A stretch of 64,000 nt of DNA, from positions 22,765 through 86,764 of the forward strand of contig SAIX01000049.1 in the NCBI GenBank assembly GCA_004028765.1, given 5' to 3'. This DNA comes from Chitinophagaceae bacterium (lineage in GTDB: Bacteria; Bacteroidota; Bacteroidia; Chitinophagales; Chitinophagaceae). The translations under genes and the position numbers were made by a program. The number at the start of each line of letters is the position of its first letter. The first letter of the stretch is position 1. The notes under the pieces are model-generated. The model did no database searches and was not told the origin of the DNA. It worked only from the letters and a program-made list of their open reading frames with translations. Of this stretch, positions 8,410-16,715 are shown piece by piece.

Positions 8410-8446
8410 AAAACCCCGACAATAAAATGTCGGGGTTTTTGTTTTT
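8410..8446 (+). terminator. Intrinsic terminator of the trp attenuator
   Basis: Perfect 12-bp stem AAAACCCCGACA (8410-8421) and TGTCGGGGTTTT (8428-8439), six-base loop, followed by the T-rich tail TGTTTTT. It lies 53 bases upstream of the trpE start and is the terminating state of the leader switch. Confidence 0.9.
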
Positions 8447-8499
8447 GTGAATTGATGATACCGCTGAAAACAAGCGGCGGAAAAGAGGAAATACATACC

Positions 8500-9915
8500 A
8501 TGAAAAAGATCGAATTACAGACTGAATGCCGCAAGATGCTGGCCGACCTGTTCACCCCCGTAGGCGTTTACCTGCGCGTGCGCGACCGTTTCCGCGATAC
8601 GGTACTGCTCGAAAGCACCGATCACCACCAGGCGGAGAACAGTTATTCGTTTATCTGCATCAATGCCATCGCGGGTATCGAGATCAGTTCCAAAAAAAGT
8701 ATCGAATTCAAATTGCCCGGGCAAAAACCGGAGCGTATAGATATCAAAGATGTGGCTGCTGTGCCGGAACAGTTGTGGTCGTTTATGCAGCGCTTCGATG
8801 TGCATAAGCCATCGGTAAAAGAGGGCCGTTTTGCGCAGGGCCTGTTTGGTTATACCAGTTTTGATGCGGTACAGTTTTTCGATACCATCACCTTGCATAC
8901 GGCTGCATCAACTGAACCTGCCATCCCATTGATCCGTTACAGGTTGTACCAGTATGTGATCGCTTTTAATCATTTCAAAGACGAACTCTATATCTGCGAA
9001 AACAGTTTGCCGGGCATCGAATCTGAACTCGCTGTTGTTGAATCGCTGATCAGGAGCAAAGATGTCCCGGTATTTCCTTTTAAGGCAAAGGGCAGTGAAA
9101 CCTCCAATATGACCGACAGTGAATACCGGGAAATGGTGGAGAAAGGGATACGCCGCTGTATGCGTGGCGATGTTTTCCAGGTAGTGCTGAGCCGCCGCTT
9201 CCAGCAATCTTTTACCGGCGATGAATTCAATGTGTACCGTTCGCTGCGCAGTGTGAACCCTTCCCCTTATCTTTTCTTTTTTGACTATGGCGATTATAAA
9301 CTGATGGGCTCTTCTCCCGAGGCACAGCTCATTATTCAGAATGGGAAAGCGGTTGTACATCCCATCGCGGGAACTTTTAAAAGAACCGGTGATGATACAC
9401 TTGACCAGCAGATGGCCGAAAAATTACTCAGCGATTCAAAAGAAAATGCAGAACACGTAATGCTCGTGGATCTTGCACGTAACGATCTCAGCCGTGCCTG
9501 TGAAGAAGTGGAGGTAAGTCATTACCGGCAGGTGCAGTATTACAGTCATGTGATCCACCTCGTTAGCGAAGTGGCCGGCAAAGTACGGGCTGGACAGAAC
9601 CCGTTTGAACTGCTCGCCAAAACATTCCCTGCCGGGACACTGAGTGGTGCGCCCAAATTCAAAGCGATGGAGATCATTGACGAATATGAACCAACCGCGC
9701 GCAGTTATTACGGGGGCGGAATCGGTTTTATTGGTTTTGATGGGACCTGTAACCATGCCATCATGATCCGCACGTTCCTTAGCAGGCACAATACACTGGT
9801 GTACCAGGCGGGAGCAGGTGTGGTGGCAGCCAGTGTCCCCGAAAATGAATTACAGGAAGTGAATAATAAGCTGAATGCATTGAAAAAAGCGATAGAGATC
9901 GCGGAAACGATTTAG
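8500..9915 (+). CDS. trpE: Anthranilate synthase component I
   Basis: 471 residues from the ATG at 8500. The frame is open further upstream to 8452, but that stretch lies just after the terminator and lacks family similarity. The enzyme makes anthranilate from chorismate using ammonia from TrpG. The N-terminal part has the LLEST segment, in which a Ser typically belongs to the tryptophan feedback site. The C-terminal chorismate-binding domain shows MGSSPEAQL, HPIAGTFKRT, VDLARNDLSR, FPAGTLSGAPKFKAMEII and YYGGGIGFIGFDG. First structural gene of the trp operon and controlled by the attenuator upstream. Confidence 0.97.
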   Translation: MKKIELQTECRKMLADLFTPVGVYLRVRDRFRDTVLLESTDHHQAENSYSFICINAIAGIEISSKKSIEFKLPGQKPERIDIKDVAAVPEQLWSFMQRFDVHKPSVKEGRFAQGLFGYTSFDAVQFFDTITLHTAASTEPAIPLIRYRLYQYVIAFNHFKDELYICENSLPGIESELAVVESLIRSKDVPVFPFKAKGSETSNMTDSEYREMVEKGIRRCMRGDVFQVVLSRRFQQSFTGDEFNVYRSLRSVNPSPYLFFFDYGDYKLMGSSPEAQLIIQNGKAVVHPIAGTFKRTGDDTLDQQMAEKLLSDSKENAEHVMLVDLARNDLSRACEEVEVSHYRQVQYYSHVIHLVSEVAGKVRAGQNPFELLAKTFPAGTLSGAPKFKAMEIIDEYEPTARSYYGGGIGFIGFDGTCNHAIMIRTFLSRHNTLVYQAGAGVVAASVPENELQEVNNKLNALKKAIEIAETI

Positions 9916-9994
9916 TGCGGTTGGTTTATTTGTTCACGGGTTTAATTGTTTATTAATTAAATGGTTTAGCAGGTTTAAAACAAGCAATCAGGTA

Positions 9995-10624
9995 ATGAAA
10001 ATTTTAGTATTTGATAATTACGATTCGTTCACCTATAACCTGGTTCATTTGGTGGAAAAGATCACAAATGAGAAAGTGGATGTATTCCGCAACGATGAAC
10101 TGCCGATGGAGAAGGTGAAAGTGTATGATAAGATCATTCTTTCTCCCGGCCCAGGCATACCTTCTGAAGCCGGCATGTTATTGCCATTGATCCGTGAATA
10201 CGCCGCCAGCAAATCGATACTCGGCGTATGCCTTGGTCACCAGGCAATCGGCGAAGCGTTTGGTGGTACATTGACAAACCTCTCTACGGTATTTCATGGA
10301 GTGGCAACGAAGATCAAAGTGATCGGTCATGAATCAAAGACGCTGGATCGAGAAAGTGCAACTCACCATTCACCATTCACGACTCACCACTCACCCAGTG
10401 TTTTCGAAAACCTGCCTGATGAATTGGAAGTGGGCCGTTACCATAGCTGGGTGGTGGATGAAAAAAATTTTCCTTCCGAATTGGAAATCACCGCAAGGGA
10501 TGCAAATAATTATATCATGGCCTTACGGCATAAAACATACGATATACAGGGTGTGCAGTTCCACCCGGAAAGTGTATTGACCCCCGACGGAGAAAAAATG
10601 TTACGAAACTGGTTAACAAAATAA
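9995..10624 (+). CDS. trpG: Anthranilate synthase component II with an in-frame repeat-derived insertion
   Basis: 209 residues; class I glutamine amidotransferase supplying ammonia to TrpE. The catalytic Cys is in GVCLGHQAIGEAFGG and the His-Glu pair is in VQFHPESVLT. Between the conserved FHGVATKIKVI and VGRYHSWVV segments it carries the unusual peptide ATHHSPFTTHHSPS (about residues 122-135). That peptide is encoded by DNA matching the dispersed intergenic word d in reverse orientation. The frame is kept, so the protein is probably functional with a longer surface loop. It follows trpE after 79 bases that contain an f-like GTTTATTTG stretch, and trpD starts two bases after the stop. Confidence 0.95.
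   Translation: MKILVFDNYDSFTYNLVHLVEKITNEKVDVFRNDELPMEKVKVYDKIILSPGPGIPSEAGMLLPLIREYAASKSILGVCLGHQAIGEAFGGTLTNLSTVFHGVATKIKVIGHESKTLDRESATHHSPFTTHHSPSVFENLPDELEVGRYHSWVVDEKNFPSELEITARDANNYIMALRHKTYDIQGVQFHPESVLTPDGEKMLRNWLTK
10359..10397 (-). repeat. Dispersed repeat word d inside trpG
   Basis: ACTCACCATTCACCATTCAC followed by GACTCACCACTCACCC is the reverse complement of the GTGAATGGTGAGTGGTGAGT-type word found in gaps near 19.4, 25.0, 25.1, 25.8, 44.3, 46.0 and 54.6 kb. It encodes the extra THHSPFTTHHSPS stretch of TrpG. Confidence 0.85.
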
Positions 10625-10626
10625 TT

Positions 10627-11619
10627 ATGAAAAAGATCCTTCAATACTTATTTGAATACAAAACACTTTCCAGGGAAAAAGCAAAAGAAGTGTTGCTGAA
10701 TATTTCCCGGGGCCAGTACAATGAGAGCGAGATATCTGCATTTATCACCGTATTCCTCATGCGCAGTATCACGATCGAAGAATTACAGGGTTTCAGGGAT
10801 GCCCTGCTTGAACTTTGTGTAAAAACCGATCTGCAGGGACATAAAGTGATGGATATTGTTGGTACGGGCGGGGATGGGAAAAATACGTTTAATATTTCCA
10901 CTTTGTCTTGTTTTATTGTGGCGGGCGCCGGACAAAAAGTAGCCAAGCATGGCAATTATGGTGCAACTTCTATCAGCGGTGCCTCGAATGTGATGGAACA
11001 ACTGGGATATGTTTTTAAAAACGACAATGACCGCTTGCTTTCTGAACTCGAAAAAACCAATATCTGCTTTTTACACGCGCCCTTATTTCATCCGGCATTG
11101 AAAATTGTAGGCCCTATCCGGAAAAACCTGGGTGTGCGTACATTTTTCAATATGCTCGGCCCGATGGTAAACCCCGCAGTTCCTGCCTATCAACTGGTGG
11201 GTGTTTATAATCTTGAGATGGCACGGATCTATAACTATCTCCTGCAGCAAACCGGCAACGCATTCACGATCATCCATAGCCTCGACGGATATGATGAAAT
11301 ATCTCTCACCGGCGATACCAAAGTGATCACCAATCAGGGGGAAAGGGTGATGACACCTGAGCAACTGGGTAAACGAATTGTTTCGCCCGAAGACATTTAT
11401 GGCGGTAACTCAGTGGAAGATGCTGCAAAACTGTTTACAAAAATCATCCGGGGCGAAGGCAGCTGGGCGCAGAATGCAGTGGTGCTCGCCAATGCGGCAA
11501 TGGCATTGCATTGCACCAGCAATTACCCCGGATATGCCGAAGCTTATGATGCGGCAGTAGAAAGCCTCGAAAGCGGAAAAGCTTACCAGGCATTGCAAAC
11601 TTTAATCAGCATGCAGTAA
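10627..11619 (+). CDS. trpD: Anthranilate phosphoribosyltransferase
   Basis: 330 residues; transfers the phosphoribosyl group of PRPP to anthranilate. The family signature is GTGGDGKNTFNIST near residue 80, with KHGNYGATSISGASNVMEQLG and the later FLHAPLFHPALKIVGPIRKNLG and TFFNMLGPMVNPA segments. It starts 2 bases after trpG and ends 1 base before trpC, so translation is probably coupled. Confidence 0.96.
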   Translation: MKKILQYLFEYKTLSREKAKEVLLNISRGQYNESEISAFITVFLMRSITIEELQGFRDALLELCVKTDLQGHKVMDIVGTGGDGKNTFNISTLSCFIVAGAGQKVAKHGNYGATSISGASNVMEQLGYVFKNDNDRLLSELEKTNICFLHAPLFHPALKIVGPIRKNLGVRTFFNMLGPMVNPAVPAYQLVGVYNLEMARIYNYLLQQTGNAFTIIHSLDGYDEISLTGDTKVITNQGERVMTPEQLGKRIVSPEDIYGGNSVEDAAKLFTKIIRGEGSWAQNAVVLANAAMALHCTSNYPGYAEAYDAAVESLESGKAYQALQTLISMQ

Positions 11620-11620
11620 T

Positions 11621-12406
11621 ATGAATATCCTTGATACCATCATCGCGCGGAAAAAAGAAGAAGTGGCTTCACAGAAGCAACTGGTCAGTATTGCTGAACT
11701 GGAACAAAGGCCTTTGTTTCCGGCTGCGGCTTTATCGCTCAAAAAATTCCTGCTGGATGGAACACGTACAGGCATCATTGCAGAATTTAAACGTAAATCG
11801 CCCAGCAAGGGTGTCATCAACGATACAGCTTCTGTGGAGGAAGTAACTGCTGCTTATGCCAGCAACGGTGCATCCGGGATTTCTGTTCTTACGGATACTG
11901 ATTTTTTCGGCGGATCATTGAACGACCTGCTGAAAGCCACGGGCACGGGTGTTCCTTTGCTGCGCAAAGATTTTATGATCGATGAATACCAGCTCGTGGA
12001 AGCAAAAGCCCATGGTGCTTCTGTGATCCTGCTGATTGCCGCCTGCTTATCGCCCGAACGCGTGAAGCAACTGGCGGGTACGGCAAAACAGCTGGGACTT
12101 GAAGTATTGCTGGAAATACACAATGAAGAAGAACTGGAACATATCTGCGATTCGGTTGACCTGGTAGGTGTAAATAACCGCAACCTGAAAAATTTTGAAG
12201 TGAGTATCGATACTTCTTTATCACTGATCAACAGGATCCCACGCGAAAAACCCGCGGTGGCCGAAAGTGGTATCAGTGATGTAGATACTATTGTAACTTT
12301 ACGCCAGGCCGGTTTTAAAGGATTTCTCATTGGAGAAAATTTTATGAAACAGGCCAACCCTTCGATTGCTTTTACTGATTTCGTACATCAACTAAAAGCA
12401 AAATAA
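11621..12406 (+). CDS. trpC: Indole-3-glycerol-phosphate synthase
   Basis: 261 residues, TIM barrel. It closes the indole ring of CdRP to give indole-3-glycerol phosphate. The catalytic lysine motif is IIAEFKRKSPSKGVI, followed by VLTDTDFFGGSLNDL, LLRKDFMIDEYQ, GVNNRNLKNFEV and AESGISDVDT. Tightly packed in the operon: 1 base after trpD and 1 base before trpF. It is separate from TrpF, unlike the fused enterobacterial enzyme. Confidence 0.96.
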   Translation: MNILDTIIARKKEEVASQKQLVSIAELEQRPLFPAAALSLKKFLLDGTRTGIIAEFKRKSPSKGVINDTASVEEVTAAYASNGASGISVLTDTDFFGGSLNDLLKATGTGVPLLRKDFMIDEYQLVEAKAHGASVILLIAACLSPERVKQLAGTAKQLGLEVLLEIHNEEELEHICDSVDLVGVNNRNLKNFEVSIDTSLSLINRIPREKPAVAESGISDVDTIVTLRQAGFKGFLIGENFMKQANPSIAFTDFVHQLKAK

Positions 12407-12407
12407 C

Positions 12408-13055
12408 ATGCGGATCAAGGTATGTGGTATGACAAGCACCGAACAGGTTCTACAACTCGATGAAATGGGTGTGGAATTTGCGGGGTTTATCTTCTATCCC
12501 AAATCGCCCCGTTATGTGTACCGGTTTATGCCAAGGCCGGAGATCAAACGCATCCGCGGAAAAGGGATCAACAAAGTGGGGGTATTTGTAAATGCGCCTG
12601 TGGAAGAAGTACTGCAAACCGTTGACGACTGTGGCTTATACCTGGTTCAGCTCCATGGAGATGAAACGCCGAGGTATTGCGAGAAGATCGCGAATTATGT
12701 AACGGTGGTAAAAGCTTTCCGCCTGCGCGAGGAAGACAATATCCCCTGGAAGATCAAAGATTACCAGGATATCGCGGATATGTTTCTTTTTGATACGGAA
12801 GGCGCAGGATATGGCGGAACCGGAAAAAAATTCAATTGGGAGTTATTAAGAGGATTGAATATCGGTAAACCTTTTTTCCTGAGCGGAGGAATTGACCCCG
12901 CGGATGCAGGGAAACTGGTGGAGTTCACAAAAGACCCTGTTGCCAAAGACCTTTTCTCTATTGATGTGAACAGCAAATTTGAATTATCACCCGGGGTAAA
13001 GGACATGGAAAAACTGAGAACTTTTGTCCCGGAAATAAAAATGATCGGAAAATGA
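12408..13055 (+). CDS. trpF: Phosphoribosylanthranilate isomerase
   Basis: 215 residues, TIM barrel. Signature elements are [13 protein letters not shown] with the catalytic Cys at the N-terminus, [17 protein letters not shown], the general-acid Asp in [19 protein letters not shown] and [16 protein letters not shown]. Isomerises phosphoribosylanthranilate to CdRP. The last codons overlap trpB by the four bases ATGA, typical of translational coupling. The window also carries hisA, so no dual-function PriA is needed. Confidence 0.95.
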   Translation: MRIKVCGMTSTEQVLQLDEMGVEFAGFIFYPKSPRYVYRFMPRPEIKRIRGKGINKVGVFVNAPVEEVLQTVDDCGLYLVQLHGDETPRYCEKIANYVTVVKAFRLREEDNIPWKIKDYQDIADMFLFDTEGAGYGGTGKKFNWELLRGLNIGKPFFLSGGIDPADAGKLVEFTKDPVAKDLFSIDVNSKFELSPGVKDMEKLRTFVPEIKMIGK

Positions 13056-14248
13056 CAACAACCCAGACATACCAGCGGCCCGATGCGCAGGGCTATTACG
13101 GGCTTTTCGGAGGCGCCTATATCCCTGAAATGCTGCACCGCAATGTGGAAGAACTGCGTGATCGTTATCTCGATATCATGTATGAAGCTTCTTTTCAGAA
13201 AGAGTTCCGGCAGTTGCTGAAAGATTATGTGGGAAGGCCCACGCCTTTGTTCCTTGCTGAAAGACTGAGCAAAGAATTCAATGCAGCTATCTACCTGAAA
13301 CGTGAAGACCTCTGTCATACAGGTGCACATAAGATCAACAATACCATCGGCCAGATTTTACTGGCGCGTAAACTCGGTAAGAAACGCATCATCGCTGAAA
13401 CCGGGGCCGGCCAGCACGGTGTGGCAACAGCTACAGTTTGCGCATTAAAAGGAATAGAATGCATCGTATACATGGGCGAAAAAGATATTGAACGGCAGGC
13501 GCCCAATGTAGCAAGGATGAAAATGCTGGGTGCAAAAGTAATTCCTGCCACCAGCGGAAGTAAAACATTGAAAGACGCCACCAATGAAGCTATCCGCGAC
13601 TGGATCAATAACCCGGTGGATACACATTATATCATCGGCAGTGTGGTGGGCCCGCATCCTTACCCGGATATGGTGGCGCGTTTTCAGAGTGTGATCAGCG
13701 AAGAGACGCGCTGGCAGTTAAAAGAAAAAACCGGCAGCGAATTACCAACGCATGTGATTGCATGTGTAGGGGGCGGCAGCAATGCAGCAGGCGCTTTTTA
13801 TCATTTCCTCGATGAATTATCTGTAAAACTTGTTGCCGTAGAAGCAGCAGGGCATGGTGTTAACAGTGGTATGAGTGCAGCAACTTCACAACTGGGTAAA
13901 CCCGGTATCCTGCATGGAAGCAAGAGCCTTGTAATGCAGACTGCGGATGGACAGGTAGTGGAGCCACACAGTATTTCTGCCGGGCTTGATTATCCCGGTA
14001 TCGGTCCGCTGCATGCACATTTGTATGACAGCGGCAGAGGTACTTTTATGAGTGCAACAGATAAAGAAGCATTAAGGGCTGCATTCCATGTGAGTAAAAC
14101 GGAAGGCATTATTCCGGCGCTGGAAACCGCACATGCATTTGCGGTACTCGGGAAACTGGGTTTGCAGGAAACAGATAAAATCGTGATCTGTTTGAGCGGC
14201 AGGGGTGATAAAGACCTCGCTACTTATATGAATGCAATGGATTTGTAA
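13052..14248 (+). CDS. trpB: Tryptophan synthase beta chain
   Basis: 398 residues, PLP fold II. It condenses indole with serine. The PLP lysine is in [13 protein letters not shown], the phosphate-binding loop is [10 protein letters not shown], and [14 protein letters not shown] is the strongly conserved stretch. The N-terminus [17 protein letters not shown] is typical of TrpB1. It overlaps trpF by 4 bases and is separated from trpA by 107 bases containing alternative hairpins. Confidence 0.97.
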   Translation: MTTTQTYQRPDAQGYYGLFGGAYIPEMLHRNVEELRDRYLDIMYEASFQKEFRQLLKDYVGRPTPLFLAERLSKEFNAAIYLKREDLCHTGAHKINNTIGQILLARKLGKKRIIAETGAGQHGVATATVCALKGIECIVYMGEKDIERQAPNVARMKMLGAKVIPATSGSKTLKDATNEAIRDWINNPVDTHYIIGSVVGPHPYPDMVARFQSVISEETRWQLKEKTGSELPTHVIACVGGGSNAAGAFYHFLDELSVKLVAVEAAGHGVNSGMSAATSQLGKPGILHGSKSLVMQTADGQVVEPHSISAGLDYPGIGPLHAHLYDSGRGTFMSATDKEALRAAFHVSKTEGIIPALETAHAFAVLGKLGLQETDKIVICLSGRGDKDLATYMNAMDL

Positions 14249-14279
14249 ATGCATTTGTTGTTTGTAGTGCGCCAGTGAT

Positions 14280-14317
14280 GGTCAGGTTTCGCTGTTGTTG
14301 GTCGCCTGACCAACAAC
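14280..14317 (+). promoter_or_regulatory. Mutually exclusive hairpins between trpB and trpA
   Basis: Perfect 10-bp stem GTTGTTGGTC (14294-14303) with GACCAACAAC (14308-14317), loop GCCT. An alternative 7-bp stem is GGTCAGG (14280-14286) with CCTGACC (14305-14311). The two share bases and cannot both form. There is no strong T tract after it. It may modulate trpB/trpA expression or protect an RNA end; function not established. Confidence 0.6.
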
Positions 14318-14355
14318 TTTGATAAAAAATAATTACACCAGTTGATGAAAATGAT

Positions 14356-15126
14356 ATGAGCAGGATCAAAACAGTATTTGAAAAGAAAAAAAACAGGGTG
14401 CTCAACGTGTATTGCACTGCAGGGTATCCTGAACTGCAAAGCACGCTTACCATCATGCAGGCCCTGCAGGAAAACGGAGCCGACCTTATTGAACTGGGCA
14501 TGCCTTACAGCGATCCGCTCGCCGATGGCCCGGTAATACAGGCCAGCAGTTCAAAAGCACTGGCAAATGGTATGACGATCGCCGCACTGTTTGAACAACT
14601 GAAAAATTTCCGTTCAGTGATCAATATCCCTGTGATCCTGATGGGCTATATGAACCCCGTTCTGCAATATGGTTTTGAAAAATTCTGTGCAGATGCTGCT
14701 GCGCTTGGTATCGATGGACTGATATTGCCCGATTTACCGGAATTTGAATTTGAAACAGAATATGGCCCCATCATTAAAAAATACGGGCTCGATTTTATTT
14801 TCCTGGTAACACCCGAAACTTCTGCCGAAAGGATACAAAAACTGGATTTATTAAGCAGTGGTTTTTTATATGCGGTGAGTTCATCAGCCACAACGGGCAA
14901 AGACAAAGATTTTACTGCGGTGGAAGTATACCTGGAAAGGCTTCAGTCAATGCAGTTGCAAAACCCAGTGCTGGTAGGTTTCGGTATCAAAGACAAAACC
15001 ACATTTGATACCGCCTGTAAATTTGCCAACGGCGCCATCATCGGTACGGCTTATATCAAAATGCTTGAAAACGAAACAGACATAAAAAAAGGAACGAAAT
15101 CGTTCCTTGATTCGGTATTAAACTGA
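14356..15126 (+). CDS. trpA: Tryptophan synthase alpha chain
   Basis: 256 residues, TIM barrel that cleaves indole-3-glycerol phosphate and channels indole to TrpB. Catalytic Glu and neighbouring residues are in DLIELGMPYSDPLADGPVIQ, catalytic Asp in IDGLILPDLPEFE, then FLVTPETSAERI, SSSATTGKD and VGFGIKDKTTF. Last gene of the trp operon. Its TGA at 15124-15126 is directly followed by the 3' end of a minus-strand tRNA gene. Confidence 0.96.
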   Translation: MSRIKTVFEKKKNRVLNVYCTAGYPELQSTLTIMQALQENGADLIELGMPYSDPLADGPVIQASSSKALANGMTIAALFEQLKNFRSVINIPVILMGYMNPVLQYGFEKFCADAAALGIDGLILPDLPEFEFETEYGPIIKKYGLDFIFLVTPETSAERIQKLDLLSSGFLYAVSSSATTGKDKDFTAVEVYLERLQSMQLQNPVLVGFGIKDKTTFDTACKFANGAIIGTAYIKMLENETDIKKGTKSFLDSVLN

Positions 15127-15127
15127 G

Positions 15128-15200
15128 AGCGACAAACGGGACTCGAACCCGCCACCTTCAGTTTGGGAAACTGATACTCTACCGGATGAGCTATTGTCGC
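15128..15200 (-). tRNA. tRNA-Gly (anticodon CCC)
   Basis: Read on the minus strand: acceptor GCGACAA pairing with TTGTCGC, D stem GCTC/GAGT, anticodon stem TCAGT/ACTGA with loop TTCCCAA giving anticodon CCC (codon GGG), T arm GCGGG-TTCGAGT-CCCGT and discriminator U, the usual one for tRNA-Gly. CCA is not encoded. It lies antisense between trpA and hisH, which are on the plus strand. Confidence 0.95.
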
Positions 15201-15212
15201 AGATTATGAAAC

Positions 15213-15243
15213 TAAAGTTACAATGAAACTGGCAATCGTCAAA
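15213..15243 (-). promoter_or_regulatory. Promoter of tRNA-Gly, overlapping the hisH start
   Basis: On the minus strand TTTG (15243-15240) is followed after exactly 19 bases by TAACTTTA (15220-15213), which matches the Bacteroidota TAnnTTTG element at seven of eight positions. The tRNA 5' end is 12 bases further on. The -33 element lies inside the first codons of hisH, so transcription from trpA into hisH would run against this promoter. Confidence 0.65.
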
Positions 15244-15804
15244 TACAATGCAGGAAATATTCAATCAGTGTTGTACGCACTGGAAAGAATCGGAATGGAA
15301 GCAGCGGTAACCGATGATCATGCAGTGTTGCGATCTGCAGATAAAGTGATCTTTCCGGGCGTAGGCGAAGCCAGCAGTGCCATGGCATACCTGCGGGAAC
15401 GCAGATTGGATATTTTGCTGACCCAACTGAAACAACCAGTGCTGGGGATCTGTCTTGGTATGCAACTCATGTGCCGGCACAGCGAAGAGAATGATACCGA
15501 TTGTCTTGGTATTTTTGATACAGGCGTAAAACGTTTCAGCGGCAACCTGAAAATACCGCAGATCGGCTGGAACAAAGTGCTCGATACCAAATCACCTTTG
15601 TTCGATCAGGTTTCAGCGGAGCCGTATTGTTATTTTGTACACAGTTATTATGCCGAACTATGTGAAGAAACCGCCGGTGTTACGGAATACAGTATCCGTT
15701 TCAGCAGCGCACTGCAGAAAAATAATTTTTATGGTGTGCAGTTCCACCCTGAAAAAAGTGCCGGTGCGGGGGAACAGCTATTGAAAAATTTTATCTCACT
15801 GTAA
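15223..15804 (+). CDS. hisH: Imidazole glycerol phosphate synthase, glutamine amidotransferase subunit
   Basis: 193 residues; delivers ammonia to HisF. Catalytic Cys is in GICLGMQLMCRHS, catalytic His and Glu are in VQFHPEKSAG, and the N-terminus KLAIVKYNAGNIQSVLYALER is typical. It resumes the histidine pathway after the trp operon. Only 22 bases separate it from the tRNA-Gly 5' end on the other strand, so its own promoter is not obvious; it may depend on readthrough from trp. Confidence 0.95.
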   Translation: MKLAIVKYNAGNIQSVLYALERIGMEAAVTDDHAVLRSADKVIFPGVGEASSAMAYLRERRLDILLTQLKQPVLGICLGMQLMCRHSEENDTDCLGIFDTGVKRFSGNLKIPQIGWNKVLDTKSPLFDQVSAEPYCYFVHSYYAELCEETAGVTEYSIRFSSALQKNNFYGVQFHPEKSAGAGEQLLKNFISL

Positions 15805-15849
15805 ATAGGTGTTGGTCTTATTCATTTTTAAAATAAAACAATTGATACC

Positions 15850-15958
15850 TAAAGTCTCTGCGAAACCTCTGCCTCTCCGCGCCTCCGTGGTGAAAAGAAA
15901 TAATCGCAGTATTGTAACCCCCCAATTCTTAATCCTTCATTCCTAATTCATCATTCTT
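15850..15958. repeat. Dispersed repeat words c and h between hisH and hisA
   Basis: The 156-base gap holds word c (CTCTGCGAAACCTCTGCCTC through CCGTGGTGAAAAG), then CCCAATTCTTAATCCTTCAT and CCTAATTCATCATTC, which are inverted forms of word h. The hisA ATG follows directly. No promoter motif is recognised. Confidence 0.7.
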
Positions 15959-15960
15959 TC

Positions 15961-16707
15961 ATGCTCATCATTCCCGCCATAGATATCATCGACGGAAAAT
16001 GTGTCCGCTTAACGCAGGGCGATTATGCACAAAAAACCGTGTACAACGAAAACCCGCTCGAAGTGGCCAAAGCTTTTGAGGGGGCGGGGTTACAGCGCCT
16101 GCACCTGGTTGATCTTGATGGCGCCAAAGCCGGTTCGGTGAAAAACCAGCAAGTGCTTGAAGCCATTGCAGCCGGAACAAAACTGGTGATCGATTTTGGA
16201 GGTGGTATCAAAAAAGAAGAAGACCTGAAACGGGTGTTTGATTGCGGTGCGGCATTCGCCACCATTGGCAGCCTGGCCGTAAAAAATGAAACGCTGTTTG
16301 CAGCGTGGATCCAAAAATACGGAGCGGATAAATTTTTACTGGGTGCGGATGTGAAAGAAGAAAAGATCGCTGTTGCCGGCTGGCTCGAAACAACCGATAT
16401 CGGTATCTATCCATTTCTGGAAAAATATATTGGCTACGGATTAATTAATGTGTTCTGTACCGATGTAAGCAAAGACGGTAAACTCGAAGGCCCTTCCATT
16501 GAACTGTATCAAAACATCATTCAACGTTTTCCTGCGTTACAGTTTATTGCAAGTGGTGGCGTAGCCACGGTTGATGACCTTCACCAACTGAATGCCATCG
16601 GCTGCAGTGGCGCCATTGTAGGAAAAGCTTTTTATGAAGGCAGGATCACACTCGATGAACTTGCGCGCATCAACCAATCCGGTAATCCGAAATCCGTAAT
16701 TCATTAA
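15961..16707 (+). CDS. hisA: ProFAR isomerase
   Basis: 248 residues, TIM barrel isomerising ProFAR to PRFAR. Visible: [20 protein letters not shown] with the catalytic Asp, [40 protein letters not shown] with the second catalytic Asp, [13 protein letters not shown] and [13 protein letters not shown]. The usual protein would end soon after ITLDELAR. Here a tail [12 protein letters not shown] is encoded by word e of the dispersed repeat. It ends 8 bases before hisF. Confidence 0.95.
   Translation: MLIIPAIDIIDGKCVRLTQGDYAQKTVYNENPLEVAKAFEGAGLQRLHLVDLDGAKAGSVKNQQVLEAIAAGTKLVIDFGGGIKKEEDLKRVFDCGAAFATIGSLAVKNETLFAAWIQKYGADKFLLGADVKEEKIAVAGWLETTDIGIYPFLEKYIGYGLINVFCTDVSKDGKLEGPSIELYQNIIQRFPALQFIASGGVATVDDLHQLNAIGCSGAIVGKAFYEGRITLDELARINQSGNPKSVIH
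16674..16707 (+). repeat. Repeat word e forming the 3' end of hisA
   Basis: CCAATCCGGTAATCCGAAAT, continuing into CCGTAATTCATTAA, closely matches the intergenic CCAATCCGGTAATTCGCAAT at 62290. The hisA TAA stop lies in this copy, so the last codons and the stop derive from repeat DNA. Confidence 0.65.
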
Positions 16708-16715
16708 TCAACACC

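Larger units (their letters stand above)
8311..8446 (+). promoter_or_regulatory. trp attenuator (leader RNA with competing hairpins)
   Basis: Elements in order: hairpin TTGCCCTG (8311-8318) with CAGGGCAA (8334-8341), its loop holding the leader start codon; Trp codons 8345-8353; segment GTCGGGG (8368-8374); TGGCATGCCA (8381-8390); hairpin TTTGAAT/ATTCAAA (8396-8402 with 8406-8412); and the terminator. GTCGGGG at 8368-8374 is identical to part of the terminator's 3' arm. It can therefore pair with CCCCGAC at 8414-8420 and block the terminator, enclosing the small hairpin. This is a textbook 2:3 versus 3:4 switch. Bacteroid-trp type leaders have been described from memory of the RNA-motif literature; I cannot confirm whether this belongs to that class. 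Confidence 0.85.

Noticed and set aside
8452..8499. Upstream start for trpE at 8452
   Set aside because: Lies directly behind the attenuator terminator with no similarity to TrpE; the ATG at 8500 fits the family.
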